Assembly (NCBI RefSeq): GCF_036417845.1
Contig: NC_089979.1
Span: forward strand, 48,244,775-48,308,774
Direction of reading: 5' to 3'
From: Apteryx mantelli
Taxonomy: Eukaryota > Chordata > Aves > Apterygiformes > Apterygidae
DNA length: 64,000 nucleotides
The notes below the pieces were generated by a model. It did no database searches, was not told the origin of the DNA, and saw nothing but the letters and a program-made list of their open reading frames with translations. Below are positions 25,824 through 39,265 of the stretch, piece after piece. The first letter of the stretch is position 1. Each line of letters starts with the position of its first letter. A program made the translations under genes and the position numbers.

Positions 25824-28124
25824 GGAACATAAATGAACAAAAGATGTTTTTTTCATCCCTTTAAAATATTCAGAATAAATCCTGTAGTGCACTAGAATGA
25901 AAAGGGGATCTTCCAAAGGTTTAAACACCATTCACATAAGAATAGTGAGTAGCTCCATAGTTAATATACTTTGATAGGATGTAAAATATCCCAGCTTCAG
26001 CCCTTTCTCTGAATAATTAAAAACAGAGATTTGTCACAAAGTCTTTCATATTCCGGGAAAGTAACCTAATCAGCTGGCTATTTTGGACTATGCCTTGCTC
26101 AAGATCTTTTATTAGATCTGATTAACATATGAATGAGTCTGCTATAAAACTCTGTTAACAGTATCACAAGGGCCAGAATTAATTTATCTGACTTTTGGTG
26201 TCTGTGATGTAGATGTCTATATATAACCTAGGTGTCACCTAGTCACCTTTTATGGTCAGTTGAAATAGAATAAAAACAATCAATGCCATACAGGGCACAA
26301 TTCATCTGACCACAAGTAGCATCTAGTTTAGGATGAGACATATCCATCAACTATTAGCTAGATCTCTACTGACTATTAAAAAGAAAAAAAATAAAAATAA
26401 ATAAGCTCACATGTTTGTGTCTGTATTGTAAACATGTATTTAGTTAGATGAATCTCACACAATTCCCCACATTAAATAATCCCATGGATTGGTTATGGTA
26501 CTTACCATGCATGTTTTGGAACAAAATTTAAATGTTTCCTTTACTAGTTTTCTCATATCCTTCTAACCTATCAAACCTGGTACACATTGTAAAAATGATT
26601 AAATACTTACTGGTCAGCTAGCCTGACTCTATGATCTGATTTTGTGGGGTATAGCTTCAGCTTGGGTTTGTAACACCCTGCTAAAGACCCTGATCAACAG
26701 TCTAACAGCTGGCCTGCAAACCTTATTCTAATGAGAAACTCCCTGCTGATAAATGATGTTCTGAAGGAAGAAAAACCTTGTTGGATATTAAAATTGGCAT
26801 TTAGATTTCAGTTCCCGTCCAGAGTTTCAGAGTTGACAAATCAGCCTTTTTTGCCACTACCTTTGTCAGAAAGTTCTTGGCCAGCTTTAATGCAAAACCA
26901 TGTCTCCCAAGAAGTATAATAGTAAATGCATATTATTCCAGCTATGTAGGAGGTAAAGCCTGCATTCTTCATAGAGCTGGTGTGGAGGCAGAGAGCCTGG
27001 AGACACACTACAGTCAGTGAGCCTAACCTTTGCGTCCCTTCACTCCTCTCTCTCAGGAGAGAAGACCTCTTCTTCTAACCATTCAGGGACACTTCACCCT
27101 TTCATGGACGGCTCCTAAAGAAGTCCGGGTTTGTGTGTGAGGCACCTTTCATGGCCTATATATGCAGAGGAGAGACATTCAAAAACTTTTACTAAATGTT
27201 TGGTTTCTAACTTGCTGAGGATGCAAGGATGTGCTCAACTCTAAGGATGAAAGTGTTGTGTTAAGAAGCAGGTTAAGCTTGTATTTAAACGCTCTGTTAA
27301 AGCACAGAAAAAATGGTCTTGCGGTTCCGAATGTGAGAAAGTCTAATTTATTACTCATTTTTTTGCATTTTACCTACTGCCTTAGCTGATGACTGGTGAA
27401 TAAAACTTCCTTCAGTGTCCATTAGGGACTGTGTATATTGACTTAGAAAACCATGTAGAATATTTTTTTGTATTTTCAAAATGTGTTTCCAATCAAAATT
27501 TCCCAGATCTTTTGCTGCCCTTTAAACTATGTTTCATTTGAAATAAAAACATGTATGTATACATTTTATTGTGTAGTTTTCATATAAGTTTGCTTAGAAA
27601 AATTAAAATTTCCTGCCTAAAAATGTGTATATGACATAAAAAAGCCTTTCAGATTATGAAGGCTATTTTTTTCTCATATTAGAAATAGCATCCATCCTTC
27701 CTTACTTTTACTTTTTTGGATAACATAGTATAATGACATTAGTGTATCATAACTTTAAAGTTACTACCATAAGGGAAAAATTATATAAAATAACATGCAA
27801 AAATCATGAAAACAATAATATTCTTTGTTAGACAGTCCCCATCTTATGTAGTCTATATTCCAGATAATACCTTAAACAGAAAGTCACTTATCTGATAGAA
27901 AAAAAGAAAAAAAGAAAAAAAAAACAGCTCTATAATATTCTTGTGTACCCTACAGATTTAATCTACTTCTAACATCTGATGATCTCAGTTCATAATTATA
28001 TATAGGTAGCTAAAATATGACTTTGTTTTGAACTGCCTGAAATACAACATAAAGAATTACACACTCTAAATGCAGTATTAACTTGGCTTGCTATAATATT
28101 GGAAGGTAGAATACAGATAAATTA
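25824..28124. other. non-coding stretch, no gene recognised
   Basis: AT-rich DNA with a GAAAA-type simple repeat at 27898-27924. A pyrimidine tract and AG near 27057 resemble a splice acceptor but no plausible exon follows. Confidence 0.45.
27898..27924. repeat. (GAAAA)n-like A-rich repeat
   Basis: A-rich tract interrupted by single G residues. Confidence 0.85.
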
Positions 28125-28230
28125 ATTATGGGACAGAGGGCTTGTGTCTTGCCCAAGGCTATAACACAAACCCAAGAGAGCCCAATTTAACTTCTTGCTC
28201 AAGCCAGAGGGATTTTTTTCTAACAGCTTC
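28125..28230 (-). mobile_element. MIR-like SINE fragment
   Basis: GGGACAGAGGGCTTGTGTC followed by TTGCCCAAGGCTATAACAC matches the antisense MIR core ('gaggcacagagaggttaagtaacttgcccaaggtcacacagc') with substitutions. The rest is too diverged to follow. Confidence 0.5.
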
Positions 28231-30479
28231 AGTAGTAATTGGACTGGATCCAGAAAAGAGAGGATGCAGTCAGCCATCAACCACTTTGCCTTGATAGGAA
28301 ACTGAGACAGATATCTGTTTGGAGAGTTAGTTTCAACAGCAAGGAAATAGTCTTGCTGAAGTAAATACATGCATGCAGCCTTACCATCAAATACGTGCCC
28401 TTTGGAATCTGAAGCAAAAGGGTTGCAGTATACATTTTCAAATATTGCCCTTTCCTTTATCATTTGACCTCAACTTCTGTTACAGCAGTATTACATCTCA
28501 GGTATAACACTATTTTTCTTTCCTTTTGCATGCAAAAAATAAAGAAAAATAGTGTGAATGAGGGTGAAAATGGCAGCGAAATTCAGATCAGTTGTAAGGC
28601 CTGTGGAATAATAACAATTTTCATTTCAGTATCTTCTAAAAGAGTGAAACATTTTTTAACTACTGGTCAATTTTTTTGCCTTCACCAAAACCAAAAGAAA
28701 ATTTTGATTGATCGCACTTTTCTAAGTCACTGTATTTTATATGATAATCCACAGGAAGAGTATGATAATGACAAAAGCAACAAGACAACCCAGAAAAACT
28801 CCAAAACCAAAAGTTATGTGCATTTTTATAAATAAGAATCTTTCTTCATTTCTATTAAGAATTTGAAAGTTGTGCTAATAAGCTTGAATATGAACTGACT
28901 CATTGAATAAGGCCCTCTGGTTTCACAGTTACATGCAATAATAATAATTTTACTGTGGGAAGGGCTAATTTCTATGTCCAACAGAAAGTAAAGGATCCAC
29001 GCAAGGTACTCTCCAAATCAGAACTGAAACAAGAGGTCAGTGTTAAAGTATTTTCCCCTAAAAATATTTATATTCTGATCCAACTACTCTAGTGGGTTTA
29101 GAAAGAAAGATACCTAAGTTAAAAAAAAAAAGTGAAACCCATTAATTCCCTAATTTAGATACAAATAAAGAATTTACTTCTGTTTCTACTTTCAATATCA
29201 TTTGCATGAATAAAAAGTTCATCTATGCTGGGATACATTCAGAGCAAATTCATAAAATGAGTAATATCCTGAAACACAAAAAGAAGGCAGAAAAAACCAG
29301 AATTTAAGCCAGACTGCTTGTTATAAACACCTTGTTAATCAATTTGTAATGAAATCAGAGACTATGACTAATTTCATTAATATCCACTAAGAAACTGCAA
29401 AAGGCATTGGACCTCCAATATTCGTCTTGTCCCATAGAGTACAGTCAATTACTTGAACAACATGATTTCGCAGTCCCAATATTGTCAACATACGCAATAT
29501 CTCATGCATCAAGGGTTCCCTGATGCAATGCCATCTCCAGTCCATCATCTTTGGAATACAAATATTTCTTCTTTTTTAGTTCCTTCTCTCTCCCTTTGCA
29601 AGAACAGGAACAATCACGTTCACTATAAATAAAAACATTAGAACGAAGAATAAAGGATATTGTTAGAGATTTCATTTTGTATGGCAATTCAAGTTTAAAG
29701 CTTAGATATTTGCAGTCATAACTGAAATGAGTACTGCATTTAAAATGTGAGGAAATACTCATTCTTGCATTCGCCAGAAAAAAAAAAAGAAAAAAACCCC
29801 ACATTTTGCACACTTCTTTAAAGACACAATATGTCTATTAGAAAGCTAATAAAATTCATTCAAACTGCAAAATGCAAAATTCAGTCAAATTCTATATTTT
29901 AGTAAGTAAGTCTTGCTAGTTAAGCCAATGCTAAATAAACAAAAGGATATGGCAGGAAGGTGAAATGGTACATTTAAGTTTATGAATCTCAGAGTGTGTG
30001 TGGATGAACTGCCGTTCAATCAGCATCCAATAGAAACATGGGGCCTGTTTTTGTTTATTTAAAAAAAAAGGGTGATGAATTCAAAAAATAAAGAATTAAA
30101 TTGCATTTTTATGTGGGACAAAATAATTTATTGTGAACAGATAATCTTAATATAGACATAAATTGGTAGAAACAGTTAACGCTGAAATCAGTCCAAATGT
30201 AGAGGTGCTTTAAATAAATCTCTTTTTTATATGAATTCCAGATCTGCTTTCAGATTTATAAAAGTATGGACTGAGTATAAGTCTACCAAATAAGAAAATA
30301 TTTCTTTTTTATAGACAGATGAATTTCCTGTCATCAGTTTAGAAGCCATAGCCAAAAACCAAGACCCAGGAGTGCCAATGTTTTATTCTTTCCCTTGACA
30401 TCAATTACTTTTGTGATCGAAGAAGTGTGGGAAGACACACCGTTTCTCCTTCTAAAAATGAACTGACTGTATAACTGTA
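28231..30479. other. non-coding stretch, no gene recognised
   Basis: The 123-codon plus-strand open frame at 28464-28835 and the 113-codon minus-strand frame at 28122-28463 show no known domain and biased AT-rich composition. I regard both as chance. Confidence 0.45.
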
Positions 30480-30545
30480 TTCGAAAAGCTGTTGTGAGTG
30501 CTAAAGTAGTTAATGTTTCTATAATACTTTAGACTTCCCCTAAAA
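30480..30545 (+). mobile_element. possible MIR-like SINE fragment
   Basis: GCTGTTGTGAGTGCTAAAG, TAGTTAATGTTTCTATAATA, CTTTAGA resembles the MIR 3' part ('gttgttgtgaggataaa…ttaatgtttgtaaagcgctttgaga'). It is short and weak. Confidence 0.3.
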
Positions 30546-31114
30546 CATGCTTGCAAGTTACAGTGTCCTATGGGTAATACGAAGCTTCATTTTTTTGCCA
30601 GTTGTGAAGTCCTTGAGGGCCTTCACACAGAGCTAGTTCAGGGCTTTTGGGAAATATATGCAAAATGCAGTCCCGTGGTGGTGGCTGCGCCAGGTGCAGG
30701 AGCAGGACAGGGAAAAGGGCTGGCAGTGGGGAGGGCTGTGAGGGCTTGGTTGTTCCTGGAGCAGAGGGCTGAGCACAGTGAGGGGATCTGAGAGGGGTCA
30801 CTGCACTTTCGGAGAGCTTTGCCTCTCTGGGAGAGAAGTGATGGGAGAAGTGGTCCGGGATGGTGAAGGTAAGGAAAGAAAGCTAGGCAGGCACACTGCC
30901 CTCTTTGAGGGGCTGTGGGATGTTCTTAAATGGCATGGGAAAAGGTCTCCCTCTGTTTTGTCTCAGACCATCTTACCTCTACACAGGGATCTTCCCAAAG
31001 ATCCTTTCATTTATCTTAAGTTACCTCCCCCCCCTACTCCTGTCTTCCTGCAGCAGCTTTGAACGTGGTTACAGAGCCTTCTTTTAGTCTTCTCCTCCCT
31101 ACCCTAAGCTTTAG
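30546..31114. other. GC-richer unexplained stretch
   Basis: Several short overlapping frames (73 to 94 codons) lie on both strands and a donor-like GAAG|GTAAGG is present near 30870. No product is recognisable and no acceptor pairs with it convincingly. Confidence 0.35.
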
Positions 31115-31185
31115 GCCAAGTGATACCAAGCTTCTTAAGCCTTTGATCATTGTTGTAGCTCTCCTGTAGGCATCTTACAAATGAC
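31115..31185 (-). mobile_element. probable CR1 fragment
   Basis: CCAAGCTTCTTAAGCCTTTG followed by ATCATTGTTGTAGCTCTCCTG resembles antisense CR1 in the region reading 'cttctcaagcctttcatcatctttgtagccctcctc'. Only about 70 bases can be followed. Confidence 0.4.
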
Positions 31186-34100
31186 TCACGTCAGATGAAG
31201 CCTTATCGGAGATTAGGGGGTCAGAAAACTGGTTTGAATGTTTTACAGACAGTGCTTCTATTTATATGTCAGGATTATCAGGATAATGATATTTTTATTG
31301 TTCCTGTCAGTTGTTTTTCTGCAGTAGTTGGAAACACTGGATGCAAGTCAGCTTGTGATTCTCAAGAACTGTTAGAGCCTATTTGCAGATTTGTCACATA
31401 GTCATTCTCCATCTCATATTTATGAAGCTAAGTATTTTTATCTAGAAGCAGTATATTTTGACATAATAATGCCCCCAGGTTTCCACCTTGCTCCTTACTT
31501 GCTCCTTTAAATTTTATAAACTACGTATATTACTGAATAATATTGAGCTGAACCTACTGTTGTTAGGCTGAGTAGAATTTGTTTGCACAAGTACAAGTTT
31601 TCTAGAAATAACAAATGAATGTGTATTTTGTGTTTGCATGTGTTAATGTGGCTTGAGCACGTGGAAACCATGTTGATAAATCACTACTAACATTTGTATA
31701 TCATGATGCATGTGACAGCTTGGTTTTCTTATCATCCCACTAATAGGGATCAGAGCATTCCTTAGCCTTTCCAGTAACTATTAGCCTTGTTTAAGAGAAC
31801 AACACACCTATATGCCTCCGAAAATGAAGAAGAAAGATTGAAAAGAAAGCCTAAACTGGTAAGAAAGCTTTTACTCTCCGCAGTTCTCTGAAGGTGGAAT
31901 ACATTTGCTGTTTAACGTGATTCATTTACAGAATATTGTTTTCATTTGGCTTTTCACAAAAATAGAGTAAGGGTGGTCAAAACTGGCTAAAGGTAGTTTT
32001 GGTTTGTTAAATCATTCCTCCTGGATTTCATTGTACTGCACAAAGGACATCAGAGTGTTTCAGATCTGAGTCTGATTTTACATGGACTTTGAGACTGGTT
32101 ATCTGAAAGTAGATAAACACACCAGGAAAAAGTAATCAAAGGAAAAGGACAAGCTGTCTTCTTCAGGTTTGATGTGGTTTTGGAAGTGTAAATGTGGTAA
32201 AATATGGAGAAATGTATCAGTGAGTTCTAGAGAACTTCAGAGACTGTATATATCCCTGTGGCCTACAGACAGAGGACGAGATACTGCCTGTTGTTCAGCT
32301 TTGATTGAATAAAGCAGCCCAAGAAAATACCAGAAAATAGTCTTGACAAGTTACTCTCTATTTGACTGGAATGCAACCCAAAGTGTTTCATCATGCATAT
32401 TAATATTTTTGAGGAATAGTTAGTAGGATTGTTTCTCAGTTCACTTCATTACTATCAATGCTATCAAGATCTTCTTCATTAAAATCAGCAGTATTATGCA
32501 GACGTAAAAAGGTGCAATGATTAGGAAACAAGGCCCACTGTATTCACAGTTGCTTACAGATGGTGCCATTAAGTAGTAATTCTCTACTACATCTTTCCTT
32601 GCACAATCATTTATAAAGTGAGAAGTAGCAATTATATATTTCATATTACAAGTCTTTATAACTGCACTTGTTTTCTGCACACTTTTCATGGGCAAAAATG
32701 ACTACATAAGCCAGAGTTCTTCATTTTAAAGGGCATTTTGACTGAGTAATAACTGTAGCATTTGGCTGTCCATCAAAATATTTTTGGAAATTGCAAATGG
32801 AGTTAAATTGTTTTGGAGGCATCTTCCTTTTTTTACCCTTCAAAGCATTTCCTGTCTGAAAGACTGTTATGGGCAATGACATACAATGTGATCACGCTTA
32901 TAAAGTAAGTGTGAACAACCGTGCTCCTGGCTGGCTCAAAATTGTTTGATAGGCATTAAGCCAGACAGCTATACTAAAGTAAGGACAAAAATAGCTAATA
33001 TTTCTCATATGGAACGTGTTAGTGAAATTTCAGATGTAATTTACTCTTTCCCAGAAGTCATTTTAAAAATAAAAATTAAAATAAAAATTAAATTAAAAAT
33101 AAAAATAAAACAACTTCTTTGACCATAAACAGAGTTAAATGAAGTATTATATTTATGATACAACCTTTTTAACAGTGTATTATTTCCTAAGATCAGTCAC
33201 GCCTTGCAAAGCTTTAATAATGATTGTGCCATCAGCCATTTTTGGCTTCAACTTGTAGAGAATGTGCTGTGACACTTGGAGAATAATGTTTTGTTTATTA
33301 GTATGATTGGAGCTAAAAGAGATACTACCGTGAGTATCAAAACTGTCCCATGAGACTGAGCTGAGAAACAATTGTAGTTAAAGATGGACAAAAAATATAC
33401 AAACAGGTAAGCACTGAAATACTGCTGGGTGGTAACCAGACAAACACTAAAAACAGATTTAGACAAACATACCTTATCTTTCAAATATCTGACAGGAAGC
33501 AAATATTAGACTTAAAGAGACTGATAGATTTCCTGCAGTAAATGTAGGCTTCACCACTCAGTTCAATATTTTAAAGGTTTTGTATAAGTAGGTTGATCAC
33601 TGAATCTCTCATACAACAGCAAGAATGAATTTGAAAAGGTACTACAGATAAAAAGAGGAGATAGCTACTCTAAATGATCAAAGGTTACTATTATTATACC
33701 TTAAAACAGTGTATGAAGTAGTGAAAAAAGCTACACAAAACACTGCAATTGTGAGCTCGTTTTAACATGTTGTTACCTATTTAGGTAATATAAATTTTAT
33801 TTTTCAGATTTTTTTTTATTACTGACAGCAAATTGAAGTCACATTCCATTTATCTTGGAAGACGAAAAGCCCAGAGAATTTGATGGTCACATTAGATCTA
33901 TCAGGAAAAAAGCACCCTTGTAAATGATATGCACAATGCAAAACTTCACAAAGAGCCACAGTGCTATCAACTTTGCATTTGTAGAAACACTGTAATTTCA
34001 TATGCTGCCTGAATGACTAGCATAATATTCTTACACAAAATACCCAGTCTTCAAAAACAGTTAAATGCTTTGATTATTATTCATATGAATTTTAATTTTT

Positions 34101-35330
34101 GCAAAGTTGGAGTAGTACTGACAAGAGAAACATCCTGTCTCCTGTTTTGCCAAGTGCTCTGTTTTTTTCCAGCTGTCACTACAGAATACCTATCCCTGTA
34201 CATATTTTATGTAGAGTTTTAGTTGTCATAGGACTAATAAAACCATTAGGTCACAGAGCAGCTAAAATGCTCTGAACCTTGCTGTCTGCACCTCAGTTGG
34301 GATAGGATAAGTCTGTGTTGCCTGAAGCCGGATGTGAAAGACATGTACTTCAGTGAAAACATGAAGACTGTGTCTACCCTGGGGAATGGGGTGGAAGGAG
34401 CATTAATAGATATTCTGTTTACATTATCAGTTGTAGTAAAATAATATTAACAGCAAAGACCTTTAATTTGCCTGACTACACAGAAATACTTCCAGAAGAA
34501 GTGATTCTTGCTCAGTAATAAAAGCAGTATTTTTATGATGGTCACATGACTACCAGTGCAATAGCCCTTAAGACTATAATAATAATTGTTTTTATGTGTA
34601 TACAAACATATATTGCATACATGTTGCGCATTTGCATAGAAAATCCAAAACCACAAAAGATGCATTTTCAAACAAATCAAACAAAAGTTATTTCTTATTT
34701 CAGCTAACTTAGATGAACAGTGCACTGTTATTGTCTGAAGGTTATACCACATAAGGAAAGAAAACATTGCATGAACTTAAAATCTTTCATCCCGGGCATG
34801 CTTGATCTGTTTTTAATACCACACAGGTGTAATTTGAGCATCCTATGAATGGTAAAAAGCCAACATTTTGAGCACAGCCTAGAAATCATCTGTGTAATTT
34901 GTTTAAAAAACTGATCTTAACACTGAGCAAAGGAAAAAAGGTAAAGAAGAGCTTTGAAGTGTAACCTAGTTAACCACAGCAAATTATGAGCAATCACAGC
35001 CTTCTTAAGTGAATTTTATTTCAAATGTTATGGACAGAGAAACCAGCTGGGACAAAGAGGCAGTTTAATTAGTTCTACTTTATTTGGAATGAAAAGTAAA
35101 GTTTGCATTGAAGTATGAAAGCTTAATCTTCTTTTCCTGGGTTTTCTCAATCCTGTTGTGCTTTCTAATGTTTGATAGTTCTATAATTACAAGAATCTAA
35201 TACTAAAATAAATGACAAGACATTTTAGAAAGATAGCAGTAGAGATGTCTGCCCCACCTTTTTACTAGTAGTTGCCTCCACGCAGCCAGGCCGCACAGGT
35301 GAATGGGAACCAGTTCCTCAACCACTGCCG
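31186..35330. other. non-coding stretch, no gene recognised
   Basis: AT-rich DNA with an AAAATA/AAAATT simple repeat at 33065-33110. No exon recognised. Confidence 0.45.
33065..33110. repeat. (AAAAT)n-like repeat
   Basis: Alternating AAAAAT and AAAATT-type units over about 46 bases. Confidence 0.85.
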
Positions 35331-35398
35331 TTCACAGCCCAGCATATTAACTTAAACCAAAACCGATGTTGGTTTAAGTTAATGCACTCAGCCGTGAA
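35331..35398 (-). repeat. 30-bp inverted repeat, hairpin-forming
   Basis: Arm 35331-35360 pairs with arm 35369-35398 around an 8-base loop. The inner 15 pairs are perfect (ATTAACTTAAACCAA with TTGGTTTAAGTTAAT). Across all 30 positions 24 are Watson-Crick. Of the six exceptions, four become G·U wobbles if the minus strand is transcribed, leaving two mismatches. The size and shape resemble a microRNA precursor or a very short palindromic MITE. No transcription signal is visible, and I recognise no known microRNA. Confidence 0.75.
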
Positions 35399-35526
35399 TT
35401 ACAGTAGCTGATGCTGGCCCAATTTTGCTGACTCTATGGGAAATCTGAGGTTGAAGAAATTCTTATGTGGTCTGTTGTCTTGTTCCTGTGTTCTGATCAG
35501 AGAAGTTTCTTATCTTTTCCCACTTT

Positions 35527-35528
35527 TA

Positions 35529-35559
<31 letters not shown>
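35527..35559. repeat. (TA)n plus poly-T
   Basis: Twelve TA units (35527-35550) followed by nine T residues. Confidence 0.95.
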
Positions 35560-38162
35560 GCTGACAGCCATCCTCATTCTCAGACCAGTAAAGAACTGTG
35601 AATTGTGTTTTGCTCAGGGTTCGTGTCAGAGAGCGTTGTCATTCTGAAGTAAAAGTTCACAGGCTGGAGGTTTAGCAGAGCAGGGCAAATGAGCAAGAAA
35701 GGAAAAAGTTGTGATTCATGAGCATGCAAGTGAAAAATTAATCATAGATCCACAGCTTTTAAAAACCATAGTTGACATAGAGGGAAGCCCACTGTACCCA
35801 CAGAATGATCAGAAGAATTAAAAAAAAAAAGTGTAGTTTGAGTGGAAATAAGAGTAATTAGGAGACTAACTAGCACACTAGCTCTAAGCTATATATTGAC
35901 GTATTAGTCAGGCCTCTGATTCTGTTGCCACCAACTCAGTTAGCAAATTTTAGAGTGCTTGAATATATAAGCCCCAAAGTAAAAAGCTAACTGAAGTGGA
36001 TTTCAGCACTCTAAAAGCTTACCAGAAGTATTTTGCGTAGGTTTTAAGAAGAAACCATATACTGAGCTTGTTATTTGATATCTCAACATGAAAGACAGCA
36101 TGTAGCCAGACACAAACCACATTCCCCTACTTTGCAAGGCTCCTAAAAAATTTATTGCCCATTTGTTTTCTCAGTCTTCAGTGGAAACCACAGCATTGTA
36201 AACATTGTTGGTGAAAAATGCTGTGTGAAGTTCTGACGAAAGCTTCACTCAGGTGTGAGATTCATCAGACTTTCTCAGAGAACCAGCTGTGAGTTTGATC
36301 ATAAAAAACAAGCCCAGGTAATGAGAAACTAAAAGTATCAGGCTGCTGGAGCTGTAAAACTGCGCAGGTCAAATGTATCTAATGTGGTGATGTTGATTCT
36401 CCCACACTTTTATCTTCTGTCTGCTGGAAGAGGTGAATAAAATGATTAGACTGTACTTCACTGAACAGCATCATGGTCTAAATCAGTTCAGATCTGAGCT
36501 CAAGCTTGAGGACTTGGATATTCAGCCAGGTACAGAAGGGAAGTGACTGATTGCTCACCTGCAGCATGAAGGGCCTCTGTAATTAGCCATGGGGTAAAAA
36601 GGAGCCAGCTCAGCCTTCAGGCAGAGGGAGATGGGGATATCCCTGAACCAGGAGTGCCTTTGGCTCAGGAGGGCTGCAATGAGAATGATTCATAACTTTT
36701 TGTGTTTTGAAAATAGAGAAAGACTTGAAAATAGGGAAATTCAGGACCTCTCTGCATCCATGGGATCAGAAGATCAGTTTCATCCTTAGTAATGTGCTTT
36801 CTTTTTTTGAGATACAAATGGACAAAACAATTGAGTTGGATCTATTAAATAAAGGTGAAACTTAACAAGTTAAAGGAGCATTATCTCTTGATCCCTTTTT
36901 AGACATTTAGCCCGGGCTTAAAATGGAATTTCCTGTATCTGATGTCAGAGAATAAACCAAGCTGGGTTTCTGAAACAGCTTCATAGAAGCTTAAGTGAAG
37001 ATACACACATAAATAGAGCATATTTGTGGTTTATATATATATATAAAATTTATAAATATATATATAAATATATATAATAGGAGTATATGACTCTTTAATT
37101 ATGCTTGTAATAAAAAATAGATTGGTATTTTTATCAAATGCATTATAATATGGTCATTATAAAATACTCAAGAAATGTAGCTAAAAAGCTGTTTCTATCT
37201 GCTTATAAAGCATTTATTTTGCTAAAACTTCTGAATAATATAGAAGGGTAGTAATATTTTCTATCCTAAATTATTCTAACTCTTATACATTTTATGTTTA
37301 AAATAATAAAATAGTAATTTCAAAAATGTGTCAGAATGTGTAAAAAGTCTTGTTCTTTGAATATGCCAATATTGAAAGCAAAATGAGATAAAAGTGTCCT
37401 CCTCTTGAATTTCTCTTTAGGTATGCAAGTAAGCCTGACTCCTTCAGCACTCTAAAAGATATGGAAGAATTGCAGTTCACAGATATTTGGCTACTGATTT
37501 AACCACTAATGACATGGTAACTTCTTATTGATATCAACTGCACCAATTCAATAAATCTGAATATTCATGTGAGGAGTATGACTGAAGCAGGTTCAACAGC
37601 CTACAGTGACATGCAGATATATATTGATGTTACTGAAGAACTGTGGATAGTAAAATTTTAGCACTAGAGAGGGTGTTTCCACAGAAATGGGCCTATTTTG
37701 TTAGCTGAATGCACAATGGTCTGGTGAACTTCTGTGTTCTGTGGGCAAGGAGACCCCGTTTCTAATGATTTTGTGTGATGGCCAGAATAATTTTTCTACT
37801 TGTTCTAGAGTTTTAATAGATAGTTAGCATGTAATTCTTATTTTTAAATAGCAGAATTAATTATTGCTACACAGGATGGAGGAAGCAAAATCTTTTATTC
37901 TTGACAATTTTCCTAACAACATGGGCATATCCAGAGTGTATTTGCAGAACCTAATGATACAAGAGGTCTACTGCAACGTTAAATATGAGGGCAGAAACAA
38001 GTTAGGAGGAACTGGGTTTGATTTTCTCTAAATTACATAGTCACAAATTCATTCAATTAAGGTATTGCACTGGTGTAAACAAGAGAAAAATCAAGCTAAT
38101 AATCTTCAGAATGACAAACACATAACTAATTAATTCTATATTATTATAATTCTTCTTGTATG
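35560..38162. other. non-coding stretch, no gene recognised
   Basis: AT-rich DNA with a TA-rich low-complexity block at 37031-37080. No exon recognised. Confidence 0.45.
37031..37080. repeat. TA-rich low-complexity block
   Basis: About 50 bases of TA/TAAA units with self-complementary character. Likely an unstable microsatellite. Confidence 0.85.
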
Positions 38163-38235
38163 TATAGGATAGACAGAGAAGTTTGCCCAAGGCCACAGAT
38201 AGAGCTGGAAATGCATCAAGAATTAAAGCACAGGA
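38163..38235 (-). mobile_element. MIR-like SINE fragment
   Basis: ATAGACAGAGAAGTTTGCCC then AAGGCCACAGATAGAGCTGG matches the antisense MIR core ('cagagaggttaagtgacttgcccaaggtcacacagctag') well for an old copy. Confidence 0.55.
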
Positions 38236-38664
38236 GAAACTGATTATCATTCAGTTCACGCTTCCTATAGACTGTCCGGTGAAGACCATATGGGGCTGCA
38301 TTAGATACATGAGACTATTTGACCCTTTCACTTATTTAGTAAGATCTGTCTAAAAAGGATATGATGTGCAAAAATCAAACTAATATACAAATGTTGTAAG
38401 TAGTGAATTAACTTTTACTACATTTTACAGTCTTTGATAAAAGTGTACCTACTAAATAGGTCATGTAAAGACTTTGCATTGTCAGCACACTGATTATTGT
38501 ACATATCGTTCTTATAACTGATGCTATCAAGAAAGAATGTGTCACTGAGTTTCATCTTTTAGATGGAACATGGAAAAAATAACAAATCAAAAAAGCGATT
38601 AAGCCACACTAAAATGAACAATGGGGAAACATTACATTTTCAACATAATTAAATGGTGAGTTTA

Positions 38665-38727
38665 ACATATGTATATATAACATATACATGCTATATATAT
38701 ATATTATATATACATGCACACGTATAT
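38665..38727. repeat. TA/CATA-rich low-complexity block
   Basis: Repeated ATATACATG and TATATA units over some 60 bases. Confidence 0.8.
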
Positions 38728-39250
38728 TTGCTGCAGTATGTATGCAATAGTAATGATTTTATCGCCTGCAACATCAGGATAATGCACAAATTCTATAACG
38801 TGGTTCTAGCTGTATAAAGACAGATCAAAGATTCAAACCAGGTGTGGCTCCAGAGTTTCATTGCTCAAGGCTAATTATTCACAAAAAGTCCCCACCTTAG
38901 AAAGTTGTCTAACAGGTTTGCCTTTCGGCTTGTAGACATTTTACAGAAGACACTACCTAAGCTCAGCTATTTTGTGTGACACACTACAGCATCTGAAACA
39001 ATTTCACAGGTTTTATGAGATATTTGACCAACTGCAGATTACACATTAACATAGCTTTCTTTCCCAGAAGCGAATAGGAGTTTCCATAAACTTTAGCTCA
39101 CACTGAGCTTTCATTAAAACTAATTTCTATGAATGGGCAAAAAACAAAATAGCATAGAGCCTACTGAAACTCCTACCTTCATAAAAAGCAAACCTACTAA
39201 ATAACATATATTCTGAACATCACCAAGAAATGTGAAGCATTACACTACAT

Positions 39251-39265
39251 ACAACAACAACAACA
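39251..39265. repeat. (CAA)n microsatellite
   Basis: Five ACA/CAA units. Confidence 0.8.

Noticed and set aside
27040-27145. Pyrimidine tract and AG followed by a short open frame
   Set aside because: Frame stops after about 27 codons, without a plausible donor.
28122-28835. Adjacent divergent frames of 113 (minus) and 123 (plus) codons
   Set aside because: No domain, no splice or promoter support, low-complexity K/N/T-rich end. The minus frame overlaps a MIR-like fragment.
37031-37080. TA-rich self-complementary block as a replication origin or cruciform element
   Set aside because: Simple-sequence TA tracts explain it without any function.
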